From the NCBI GenBank assembly GCA_963759735.1, contig CAVXAF010000001.1, forward strand, positions 434,001-498,000: 64,000 bases of DNA, given 5' to 3'. Of the stretch, positions 50,387 through 59,879 are shown piece by piece. The notes below the pieces were generated by a model. The model worked only from the letters and a program-made list of their open reading frames with translations. It did not search any database and had not been told where the DNA came from. The number at the start of each line of letters is the position of its first letter. The stretch's first letter is position 1. Made by a program: the position numbers and the translations under genes. Source of the stretch: Hyphomicrobium_A sp963759735 (GTDB lineage: Bacteria; Pseudomonadota; Alphaproteobacteria; Rhizobiales; Hyphomicrobiaceae).

Positions 50387-52702
50387 TTAGTCGCCGCTCT
50401 TTTCTTGCGCGCGGCGCAGGGCGGCAGCGAGCGCGCTTTCGGCCGGCGGTTGGTTGCCCTGAGGTCGCGGCGGCGAACTGCTGCTGTTGCGCGGCATCGG
50501 AGATGACGAGCCTGTGCGCGTGGCGGGCGCACCCGCGTCAATGGCGCCCGACTTCATGGTCAACGCAATGCGCTTGCGTGCCACGTCGACTTCCTTGACG
50601 CGCACCTTCACGACATCGCCCGCTTTCACCACCTCGCGCGGATCCTTGACGAACCGATCGGACAGTTCCGAAATGTGCACCAGACCGTCCTGATGCACGC
50701 CGACATCGACGAAAGCGCCGAACGCCGCAACGTTGGTGACGACGCCTTCGAGCTGCATTCCGGGCTGCAGGTCGCTGATGCTGTCGACCCCTTCCTGGAA
50801 TGTTGCAGTCTTGAACTCGGGGCGCGGATCGCGACCAGGCTTCTCCAACTCGGCGAGAATGTCGGTGACGGTGGGAATGCCGAAAGCGGAGTCGGCGAAC
50901 TCCGCCGGCCGCAGCGACTTGAGGAACGCCCGGTCGCCGATGATCGATTTGAGCGGGCGCTTGGTAGCTTCGGCGATCTTCTCGACCACGACGTAGGCTT
51001 CCGGATGCACTGCGGAGGCGTCGAGCGGGTTCTTGCCATCCATAATGCGCAGGAAGCCCGCCGCCTGCTCGAAGGCCTTGGCGCCGAGCCGCGGCACCTT
51101 CTTGAGGCCGACGCGCGTCTTGAAGGCACCGTTCTCGTCGCGGAAGGCAACAATGTTGGAGGCGAGCGTCTGGTTGAGGCCGGAGACACGCGACAGCAGC
51201 GGAGCCGAAGCGGTATTGACGTCGACGCCGACAGAATTGACGCAATCCTCCACCACCGCGTCGAGCGAGCGCGCCAGGCCGCTCTGGTCCACATCGTGCT
51301 GGTACTGGCCGACGCCGATGGCCTTGGGCTCGATCTTCACCAGCTCTGCCAGCGGATCCTGCAGGCGGCGCGCGATCGACACGGCGCCGCGCAGGCTGAC
51401 GTCGAGGTCGGGGAATTCCTTGGCCGCAAGCTCCGACGCCGAATAGACGGAGGCGCCCGCCTCCGACACCATCGCCTTGGTCAGGTTCAGCTCCGGCATC
51501 TTGGTCATCAGCTCGGCAACAAGCTTGTCGGTTTCGCGGCCACCGGTGCCATTGCCGACGCTGACAATATCGACCTTGTGCTTCATGCACAGTGACGCCA
51601 GCGTGGCGAGCGATCCCTGCCAGTCGCGGCGCGGCTCATGCGGATATACGGTCGTGGTGGCGACGACCTTGCCGGTTGCATCAACGACGGCGACCTTGAC
51701 GCCGGTGCGGATGCCGGGATCGAGGCCCATGGTGGTGCGACGGCCCGCCGGCGCAGCGAGCAGCAGGTCCTTCAGGTTGTTGGAGAACACCGCTATCGCC
51801 TCGGCGTCGGCGCGATCCTTGAGGCGGGTCAGCAGGCCTGTCTGCAGCGAGCCGGACAGCTTGTCGACCCAGGCACGGTGCACAGTCTCGCCGAGCCAGG
51901 CGTCGGCGGGCCGCCCGCGATCGGCGATGCCGAAGGCCGACTTGATGCGGCTCTCGGCCGGATGCGGCTTGCCCTTCTCGTTGGCCACATCGAGATCAAG
52001 CTCGAGAAAGCCCTCGTTGGCGCCGCGCAGCATGGCGAGCGCACGATGCGATGGCATATCCTTGATGCGCTGGCCGAATTCGAAGTAGTCGGAGAACTTG
52101 GCGCCCTCCTCGTTCTTGCCCTTGCGAACGGCGGACTTCAATTCGCCCTCGCCCCATACCCATTCGCGCAAATTGCCGACGAGGGCCGGCGTCTCGGCGA
52201 TGCGCTCGATAAGGATATGGCGCGCGCCTTCGAGCGCCGCCTTGACGTCGGCAACGCCCTTGCCGGCATCGATGAACTTGCCGGCTTCCGTCTGCGGGTC
52301 GAGCGCCGGGTTCTTCAGCAGCGCCTCGCTCAGCGGCTCGAGGCCAGCTTCGCGCGCGATTTGTGCCTTCGTGCGCCGCTTCACCTTGTAGGGCGCATAG
52401 AGGTCTTCCAGCTCAACCTTCGTCTCCGCGCCGTTGATGGCGCGCGCCAGCTCGGGCGTCAGCTTGCCCAGCCCGTCGATGGTCTTCAGCACGCTGGCGC
52501 GGCGGTCCTCCAACTCGCGCAGATAGCCGAGCCGCTCTTCCAGCTTGCGCAGCTGCGTATCATCCAGCCCGCCGGTCTTCTCCTTGCGGTAGCGGGCGAT
52601 GAACGGAACCGTCGAGCCCTCGCCAAGCAGTTCCACCACGGCGGCTACCTGCCGCGCGGCGACGCCCAATTCGGCTGCGATGCGGTCGTTGATTTTGTCC
52701 AT
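50387..52702 (-). CDS. tex: Tex family RNA-binding transcription accessory protein
   Basis: About 771 residues. N-terminal Tex domain (STVPFIARYRKEKTGGLDD, DLYAPYKVKRRTKAQIAREA), a YqgF-like nuclease fold (TTMGLDPGIRTGVKVAVVDA), a helix-hairpin-helix region (ASAPLLSRVSGLNQTLASNI) and a C-terminal S1 RNA-binding domain (GMQLEGVVTNVAAFGAFVDV, GVHQDGLVHISELSDRFV), then a disordered tail. It interacts with nucleic acid during transcription. Full length. The ATG giving MDKINDR is preceded by AAGGAG. Confidence 0.95.
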   Translation of the reverse strand: MDKINDRIAAELGVAARQVAAVVELLGEGSTVPFIARYRKEKTGGLDDTQLRKLEERLGYLRELEDRRASVLKTIDGLGKLTPELARAINGAETKVELEDLYAPYKVKRRTKAQIAREAGLEPLSEALLKNPALDPQTEAGKFIDAGKGVADVKAALEGARHILIERIAETPALVGNLREWVWGEGELKSAVRKGKNEEGAKFSDYFEFGQRIKDMPSHRALAMLRGANEGFLELDLDVANEKGKPHPAESRIKSAFGIADRGRPADAWLGETVHRAWVDKLSGSLQTGLLTRLKDRADAEAIAVFSNNLKDLLLAAPAGRRTTMGLDPGIRTGVKVAVVDATGKVVATTTVYPHEPRRDWQGSLATLASLCMKHKVDIVSVGNGTGGRETDKLVAELMTKMPELNLTKAMVSEAGASVYSASELAAKEFPDLDVSLRGAVSIARRLQDPLAELVKIEPKAIGVGQYQHDVDQSGLARSLDAVVEDCVNSVGVDVNTASAPLLSRVSGLNQTLASNIVAFRDENGAFKTRVGLKKVPRLGAKAFEQAAGFLRIMDGKNPLDASAVHPEAYVVVEKIAEATKRPLKSIIGDRAFLKSLRPAEFADSAFGIPTVTDILAELEKPGRDPRPEFKTATFQEGVDSISDLQPGMQLEGVVTNVAAFGAFVDVGVHQDGLVHISELSDRFVKDPREVVKAGDVVKVRVKEVDVARKRIALTMKSGAIDAGAPATRTGSSSPMPRNSSSSPPRPQGNQPPAESALAAALRRAQEKSGD

Positions 52703-53104
52703 GCTGCGCTCCTTGCCACTGCGCCTCATGCAACGACCGGCATAAACCGGTCAAGGCGCAACGAGTTTACGCACAGACGGCCACGGCCGCTTGCATGGGG
52801 GAAGACCGCGATCAGGCGTCTTGGAACAGTATAAGCCACGGTCGGCACGGCCCGCGCCGAGGAAGAAGCCGTTTGCAGCGCGAGGACGCGTCCTGGCTGT
52901 CGGCAGCAAGACATTAGGTCCGGGGGGTCTAGTGTGGTAGGGGAGTGGGTACGCAGCACCAAGCCCGCTCCAGCTCAGTGGGCTTTGCCTCCCGTCGATC
53001 ATCGCGTCTTGTTGCGCGTCCGAGGATTGATCGACAGCTTGGGACACGGGCGACCGAGCGTGGTCGCGCCGCCTCCGGCGTCTCGCGCTTTGCCGCGCCA
53101 ATGG
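52703..53104. other. intergenic region between tex and a receiver-domain gene
   Basis: About 400 bases containing the upstream regions of two divergent genes. GGAAC at 52823-52827 has no matching -10. I see no further gene; an in-frame extension of the receiver gene to 52934 is not supported by composition. Confidence 0.4.
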
Positions 53105-53485
53105 ATGCTGATGTCACGCCCAGTTCTCGAAGGGTGCTTGGTTCTCGTCGTGGAGGATGAGCCATTCATCTCCATCTACGTAACCGATGTGCTCAATGGT
53201 GCGGGAGCGTCGGTGACGGCCGCCAATACTCTTGAGCAGGGCCTCACGCTCGTCGAACTCGAAGGGCTGTCGGCCGCCATCATCGACCACACCCTCCCAG
53301 ACGGCAACAGCCAGCAACTGTGCACGCGCCTCAAACAGCGCGGAATCCCGTTTGTCATTTTTAGCGGCTACCCTTCGCTCGGCGGAGAATGCGCGGGTGC
53401 CGCGCACCTCGGCAAGCCCGCGTCGGAAGAGCAGGTCGTACAGGCCGTCGCGGCACTGATCCGCAGCGGGAATGGCACGCACTAA
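53105..53485 (+). CDS. single-domain response regulator
   Basis: About 126 residues forming only a receiver: acidic pocket in LVLVVEDEPFISIYVTDVLN, phospho-acceptor Asp in AAIIDHTLPDGNS, Ser/Thr in FVIFSGYPSL and Lys in HLGKPASEEQV. It resembles the receiver at 18322-18831 in size and may shuttle phosphate for the HWE kinases. The start is one of two ATGs six bases apart; ribosome-binding signals are weak. Confidence 0.75.
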   Translation: MLMSRPVLEGCLVLVVEDEPFISIYVTDVLNGAGASVTAANTLEQGLTLVELEGLSAAIIDHTLPDGNSQQLCTRLKQRGIPFVIFSGYPSLGGECAGAAHLGKPASEEQVVQAVAALIRSGNGTH

Positions 53486-53545
53486 CGCGTCGTTGGGGTC
53501 GTCGGTTGGCCTCTACGCCTGTGACTCGAATTAGAGGATCGTGTG

Positions 53546-53782
53546 ATGCCCGTGAGCTATGGCGCGATTGTCGTCGGAAAGTGTTTCGCGACACCCAAAA
53601 ACGATGTGAGGAAAGTACTCGTCATCGACCGCGACAGCGTCACCTATGTCGTGCGGGGGAAGATGGCCTTTCCGTCCTGGGACCCGGCAGCGTGGCAGAT
53701 CACCAGCCGGGATGCCTTCGCTAAAGAGGTGAATGCCGAAGTGCCTTCCGATTGGCGTGGCGCCGGCGCACCGACTTTGTAA
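53546..53782 (+). CDS. hypothetical small protein
   Basis: 78 residues, not recognised. Mixed strand/helix composition with AIVVGKCFATPKNDVRKVLV, SVTYVVRGKMAFPSWDPAAW and a tail SRDAFAKEVNAEVPSDW. The ATG follows AGAGGA at good spacing, supporting translation. Confidence 0.5.
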   Translation: MPVSYGAIVVGKCFATPKNDVRKVLVIDRDSVTYVVRGKMAFPSWDPAAWQITSRDAFAKEVNAEVPSDWRGAGAPTL

Positions 53783-53885
53783 TGCCAAACCGCGCGCGTT
53801 TGCCCGCGGCCAATACAGTAACGCCTGACCATCGCGGCAGGATGCAAAGATGGACCCCGGCAGTCGGGGGTGTTAGTGGTGAAAG

Positions 53886-54011
53886 ATGACAGCTCCAAAC
53901 ATTACGGCTTTTCCCCAAAAGCGACGCCCGCAGTGGATCGTCCCGCTGGTGACCGCCTTGGTCATACTCGCCGTCATCATGGTGCTCTACCCGGCCGCGC
54001 CACCTGTCTAG
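53886..54011 (+). CDS. 41-residue single-pass membrane protein
   Basis: A short basic N-terminus (TAPNITAFPQKRRPQW) followed by one hydrophobic helix (IVPLVTALVILAVIMVLYPA) and stop. It lies 58 bases before the transglutaminase-like gene on the same strand. The upstream AGTGGTGAAAG is a modest ribosome binding site. The composition is typical of a real membrane miniprotein. Confidence 0.45.
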   Translation: MTAPNITAFPQKRRPQWIVPLVTALVILAVIMVLYPAAPPV

Positions 54012-54068
54012 GCTCGGGCGTCAGAGCACGCCGACGCGTGCCAGGATTTCAGCATCGGTGACAAGACC

Positions 54069-54896
54069 ATGAAGCTTCGTGTCGGCTACGAACTGCTGTA
54101 CGCGTTCCCGCAACCGACGCCCGCCATACTCATGCTCAATATTCACTTCACGCGGGTCGCCGGGCTGGCGGCGCCCGACCACATACTGATCAAGCCGGTG
54201 GTGCCGATTTCCGGTTATCGCGACAGCTTCGGCAACTGGTGCTGCAGGATCATGGCCCCGGCCGGCAAGGTTCGGATAACGGCCGATGCCATCATCACCG
54301 ATAGTGGCCTTCCCGATCCGGTCGTCGCGGATGCGCAGCAGATACCGGTCGAGAATCTGCCCGAAGAGGCGCTGGTGTTCCTGCTCGCCAGCCGGTTCTG
54401 CGACAGCGATCAGTTGCTCGACCTCGCCTGGAAATTGTTTGGTCACGCACGGCCCGGATGGGGCCGCGTGCAGGCGATCTGCGACTGGGTTCATCAGCAC
54501 ATCGCTTTCGGATATGAGCATGCGCGCGTCACGCGCACGGCCTCGGAAGCATATGCGGAGAAACGTGGTGTTTGCCGCGACTACGCCCACCTCGCCATCG
54601 CTTTCTGTCGGGCCTTGAACATCCCTGCCCGCTACTGCACCGGTTACCTCGGCGACGTCGGCATGCCGCCGCCCTACCCACCCGGCGATTTCGCGGCGTG
54701 GTTTGAGGCCTACATCGGCGGACAGTGGTACACGTTCGACCCACGCAACAACGTCCCGCGTATCGGTCGGGTATTGATCGCACGCGGCCGCGACGCCGCC
54801 GACGTTGCGATGACAACGACTTTTGGGCCCAACACCCTTGAAGGCTTCAAGGTCTGGACGGATGAGATAGCCGAAGCTGGATCGCGGCTGAACTGA
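54069..54896 (+). CDS. transglutaminase-like protein with a replaced catalytic His
   Basis: 275 residues. N-terminal beta domain (MKLRVGYELLYAFPQPTPA) followed by a transglutaminase core with Cys169 in EKRGVCRDYAHLAIAFCRAL and the Asp-containing strand QWYTFDPRNN. At the His position, where the relative at 62112-62949 has QDFHAVFQAY, this protein has GDFAAWFEAY: Ala209. It may be inactive as a classical Cys-His-Asp enzyme, use another base, or have a binding role. Members of this group are thought to be peptidase-like. Confidence 0.85.
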   Translation: MKLRVGYELLYAFPQPTPAILMLNIHFTRVAGLAAPDHILIKPVVPISGYRDSFGNWCCRIMAPAGKVRITADAIITDSGLPDPVVADAQQIPVENLPEEALVFLLASRFCDSDQLLDLAWKLFGHARPGWGRVQAICDWVHQHIAFGYEHARVTRTASEAYAEKRGVCRDYAHLAIAFCRALNIPARYCTGYLGDVGMPPPYPPGDFAAWFEAYIGGQWYTFDPRNNVPRIGRVLIARGRDAADVAMTTTFGPNTLEGFKVWTDEIAEAGSRLN

Positions 54897-54914
54897 TCTG
54901 GATTTCGAGCGAAC

Positions 54915-55889
54915 CTACCGCGCGCCAGAAATGGCGTCGCGCGCCCGTCGCACATAGACGGCCAGGCGCTCGGCGTCGAGTTCGCCGCGTTCGACTGCAG
55001 CGCGCACCGCGCACTTGGGCTCCGCCTCATGACGGCAATTGCTGAATTTGCAGCCGAGCGCCAAGTTGGCGATGTCCTCGAAATTAGCGTCGACGTCCTT
55101 GTCGCTATTCCAAACCTCGACACCGCGCATGCCGGGCGTGTCGATGATGCACCCGCCCCCCGGGCGCCGGAACAACTGGCGATGCGTCGTCGTGTGGCGC
55201 CCGCGGCTATCGTGGGCGCGCACCTCCTGCGTGGCTTGCGCGGAGCGTCCGAGCAGTGCATTGGTCAGCGTCGATTTGCCGACGCCCGATGAGCCGATGA
55301 GCACGGCAGTCCGATTACCTTCGAAATACTGCTCGATCTCGGCGATGCGATCAGCGTTGGCACTCACTGCGTGGACGGGGGCGCCACCCGACACCGCAGC
55401 AATCTGCTGCATCGTACCGGCCACATCGTCGGTGAGATCGACCTTGTTGAGAACGATGATGGGCGTTGCGGAACTCTCGACGACAAGCGCCAGCAGGCGC
55501 TCGATGCGCGGCATATTCAAATCTCCGTCCGGCGCCGTGACGATGAAGACGACATCGACGTTGGCGGCCAGAAGCTGCGGTCGGTTTTCGCCCGATGCCT
55601 TGCGTATCAGAGCGCTGGTGCGCGGCAACACTTCCTCGATGGTGGCGGAACCGTTGCCGCTGGGGAGGCGCAAGGCGACAAAATCTCCGACACCGGGCAG
55701 ATCGGAGCGTTGCGCGGCTGCATTGCGCAGCCTTCCTGGGACCTCGGCGGCAAGTTCGATGGCGTCGGTGGCGACCTGAAAGTGGCTCCGATGCTCGCCG
55801 ACGACGCGGCCCGGCACCATGCCGTCGGCCGCGCGGGCTGCGAATTCCGCCGTGCGAAGCGGGCTCCAGCCCATTGCCTCGAGTGTCAT
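54915..55889 (-). CDS. rsgA: ribosome small-subunit-dependent GTPase A
   Basis: 324 residues. N-terminal OB-fold (VPGRVVGEHRSHFQVATDAI), circularly permuted GTPase motifs in the order VLNKVDL (G4), SGVGKSTLTNALLG (G1) and IIDTPGMRGVEVW (G3), and a zinc site LGCKFSNCRHEAEPKC. It checks late 30S subunit assembly. Full length. It is divergent from groESL and converges with the transglutaminase-like gene. Confidence 0.95.
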   Translation of the reverse strand: MTLEAMGWSPLRTAEFAARAADGMVPGRVVGEHRSHFQVATDAIELAAEVPGRLRNAAAQRSDLPGVGDFVALRLPSGNGSATIEEVLPRTSALIRKASGENRPQLLAANVDVVFIVTAPDGDLNMPRIERLLALVVESSATPIIVLNKVDLTDDVAGTMQQIAAVSGGAPVHAVSANADRIAEIEQYFEGNRTAVLIGSSGVGKSTLTNALLGRSAQATQEVRAHDSRGRHTTTHRQLFRRPGGGCIIDTPGMRGVEVWNSDKDVDANFEDIANLALGCKFSNCRHEAEPKCAVRAAVERGELDAERLAVYVRRARDAISGAR

Positions 55890-55934
55890 GCTCTGTACCT
55901 CGGGCGCCTATCGGCAAGGGAAGCGAAAGCATCG

Positions 55935-55961
55935 TTAGCACTCTGGGCTGAGAAGTGCTAA
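55935..55961. promoter_or_regulatory. CIRCE operator (HrcA site) upstream of groESL
   Basis: TTAGCACTC, nine bases, AAGTGCTAA: the 9-9-9 CIRCE inverted repeat with one mismatch in the right arm (A for G). It lies 84 bases before the groES ATG. HrcA repression relieved by heat is the known mode. Confidence 0.9.
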
Positions 55962-56044
55962 AGGATACGTCACTGCAACGAGCGCCGTTCTGAACGGCCG
56001 GATTGCACGCGCTTCCCCCAAAAATCAGAGATTTGAGGATTTCA

Positions 56045-56359
56045 ATGAAATTCCGGCCCTTGCACGACCGCGTCGTTATCAAACGGCTCGAAGAAGACGG
56101 CAAGAGCGCGGGCGGCATCATCATCCCGGATACCGTCAAGGAAAAGCCGATGCGCGGCGAAGTCGTAGCGGTCGGCCCCGGCACGCGCGACGAGAGCGGC
56201 AAGATCACTGCACTGGACGTCAAGGCCGGCGACACGGTGCTGTTCGGCAAGTGGTCGGGCACCGAGGTCAAGATCGACGGCGACGACCTGCTTATCATGA
56301 AAGAGAGCGACATCCTCGGCGTCATCGAGGGAACGGCCAAAATCAAGGCCGCAGCCTAA
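56045..56359 (+). CDS. groES: co-chaperonin GroES
   Basis: 104 residues. The start KFRPLHDRVVIKRLEEDG, the mobile loop KSAGGIIIPDTVKEKPMRGE and the strand EVVAVGPGTRDESGK are typical. It caps GroEL. The ATG at 56045 fits the family start; groEL follows after 42 bases. Confidence 0.97.
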   Translation: MKFRPLHDRVVIKRLEEDGKSAGGIIIPDTVKEKPMRGEVVAVGPGTRDESGKITALDVKAGDTVLFGKWSGTEVKIDGDDLLIMKESDILGVIEGTAKIKAAA

Positions 56360-56401
56360 GCGCTCACGACGCCATCCCCAATCATCCAGGAGAAGCTCCA
56401 C

Positions 56402-58039
<1,638 letters not shown>

Positions 58040-58062
58040 GCCACTCTCGACCGCAATAACGG

Positions 58063-58095
58063 AAAAGCCCCGGCGCTGTGCGCCGGGGCTTTTTT
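58063..58095 (+). terminator. Rho-independent terminator after groEL
   Basis: A 13-bp stem (AAAAGCCCCGGCG / CGCCGGGGCTTTT) with loop CTGTG and a T tract. Confidence 0.92.
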
Positions 58096-58144
58096 GTAGT
58101 CTGCGGCGCGGGGGGCTGACCTGCGCGCGAGACCAGGCGACGCC

Positions 58145-58354
58145 TTAGAGGTCGCGCTTGTCAGCGAACGCATCGACCTCGCTCTGGGCCTGCGCCGCAT
58201 CGAGCGCGTAGGCCGCCTGCAGTTCCCTGACGAGGTCGTCCTTGGTGGCCAGCCCAGCGATCTGCTCGGCCGTGAGCTTCGGCCACTTATTGGCAATCTC
58301 GCCGCGCATTCCCTGGCTTGCGGGAGCGGCGGTCGCTTGGTCGTTTTCCGGCAC
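58145..58354 (-). CDS. CsbD-like small stress protein
   Basis: 69 residues from a GTG with AGGAGG just upstream. The segment GEIANKWPKLTAEQIAGLAT followed by KDDLVRELQAAYALDAAQAQ and SEVDAFADK follows the CsbD pattern (W-x-KLT, then an R/D-x-L-x-x-x-Q-x-x-Y helix). CsbD-type proteins are induced by general stress; no EcfG promoter is visible upstream here. Confidence 0.6.
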   Translation of the reverse strand: MPENDQATAAPASQGMRGEIANKWPKLTAEQIAGLATKDDLVRELQAAYALDAAQAQSEVDAFADKRDL

Positions 58355-58441
58355 GGGACCTCCTACGGCAGACGAATGACCGATCGCCCCTCCCACTTAG
58401 ATATTGGCCCTAAAGCCAAACTTTCTAGGGCCCACATGCAG

Positions 58442-58465
58442 AAAAGGGGGCCGCTGAGCGGCCCC
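58442..58465 (-). terminator. terminator for the desaturase gene
   Basis: On the minus strand an 8-bp stem (GGGGCCGC / GCGGCCCC) with a 3-base loop is followed by C then TTTT, 15 bases after the desaturase stop. Confidence 0.75.
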
Positions 58466-58479
58466 TCCCTGTGCATCGA

Positions 58480-59526
58480 TTAGGCGTGCTGCGCTCGCAG
58501 CCGGCGGCTGCGGCTGCGCAGCTCGTTAAACGAGATCAACCGCTTCTGGTCTTCGTCCCACAGCACCAGACGCACGGTGTCGAGACTCTCCTTGATCGTC
58601 AGCCGGCTGGTCTGTCCGAGCTCTGGGTGATCGCGCAGCACCTCGGGGAGTCGATAGAACGGAATGCGGCTGCACAGATGGTGCACGTGATGGATGCCGA
58701 TATTGCCGCTCAACCAGCGAAGTGCAGGCGGCAGATCGTAATGCGAGCTGCCGTGCAGCGCCGCCTCGTGCAGGTTCCAACTCGGATCATCGGCCCAGGT
58801 CGTCTCTTCGAACTGGTGCTGCACATAGAACAGCCACACACCCATCGACGCTGCCAGCAGCGTGATCGGCAGATGCACGAGGAAGAAAGGCCCCGCGCCG
58901 ACCAGCCAGATCATCGCGGCGATCAGCGCCGCGGTGGCCAGATTAGTGGCCATCGTGCTGACCCAGGGACCCCATCCCTTCCGCATATAGCCAAAGGGCA
59001 GGCGGTGGCGAACCAGGAACAGGTAGGCGGGGCCAATCCCGAACATCACCACCGGGTGGCGATAGACGCGATAGCAGAACTGCATCCAAGGCGAACGGCC
59101 GACGTATTCGCGTACGGTCAACGTGTCGATGTCACCGATCCCTCGCTCATCGAGGTTGCCTGAGCTCGCGTGGTGCGAGTTGTGGCTACGACGCCAAGCA
59201 TCGTACGGCGTCAGTGTTACCGCACCGATCACGCGTCCGACCCAGTCGTTCGTGCCGCGCTTACGGAAGAACGAGCCGTGGCCGCAGTCGTGCTGGACCA
59301 CGAACAGGCGCACCAGCAGGCCGGCCGCCGGCAGCGCCAGCAAGAGAGTGAGTACATAGCCGAGAGGAAGCGTGGCCCACATCAGCCCCCAGACGAGGAT
59401 GAAGGCTGTGGCGGTGATGGCCAGTTCGGCGGTGCTGCGTTTCGCACTCGGCTCTCGATAGCGGTTGAGAAGCGAAGCCCACTCACGCGCACTCCGGGTC
59501 ACACCGGCGGATTGATCATCGGTCAA
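58480..59526 (-). CDS. membrane fatty acid desaturase
   Basis: 348 residues with four or more membrane helices and the three His boxes of the di-iron desaturase family: QHDCGHGSFF, RRSHNSHHASSG and IGIHHVHHLCSR. It introduces a double bond into lipid acyl chains, probably delta-12-like, though regiospecificity cannot be read. Length and spacing of the boxes are normal. An isolated gene with its own terminator. Confidence 0.92.
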   Translation of the reverse strand: MTDDQSAGVTRSAREWASLLNRYREPSAKRSTAELAITATAFILVWGLMWATLPLGYVLTLLLALPAAGLLVRLFVVQHDCGHGSFFRKRGTNDWVGRVIGAVTLTPYDAWRRSHNSHHASSGNLDERGIGDIDTLTVREYVGRSPWMQFCYRVYRHPVVMFGIGPAYLFLVRHRLPFGYMRKGWGPWVSTMATNLATAALIAAMIWLVGAGPFFLVHLPITLLAASMGVWLFYVQHQFEETTWADDPSWNLHEAALHGSSHYDLPPALRWLSGNIGIHHVHHLCSRIPFYRLPEVLRDHPELGQTSRLTIKESLDTVRLVLWDEDQKRLISFNELRSRSRRLRAQHA

Positions 59527-59879
59527 TTGCGATCCTTGGCTGGTTGCCTATGGGGCCGTGCAATGCCCTCAGGCGAGATCGCAGCGACCTCGGGACACTA
59601 GCACGGCCGCGTTTGCCTGCTCGAAGTTCTCTCGCTGCGCCGCGGCAATGCGGGTTGGCGTGACAGGTTTGCCGCGCAGCTCTTTAACCAGCGGAAATAG
59701 CTCATTTTATCAAGTCATTTGTGTTCCGATCCTGGCTACGGCGTGTTTCCTTTGAGATCGTTGCAGGGCTGGGCTGCGCCGATTAGGGTCAACTGCGCAA
59801 AATAACAGGTCCGACACGCGGCGCGGCGGCCACACTGCCAGTAGCTCGAAGGACTGCCCAAGGGGAAGACACGGCACCG
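59527..59879. other. intergenic region between divergent desaturase and CoA-transferase genes
   Basis: About 350 bases. GGGGAAG near 59860 may be the ribosome binding site of the CoA-transferase. I see no small gene and no EcfG, FNR or CIRCE motif. Confidence 0.4.

Noticed and set aside
51638..52834. A 398-codon plus-strand open frame opposite tex
   Set aside because: Shadow of the tex coding strand, with no motif or ribosome binding site of its own.
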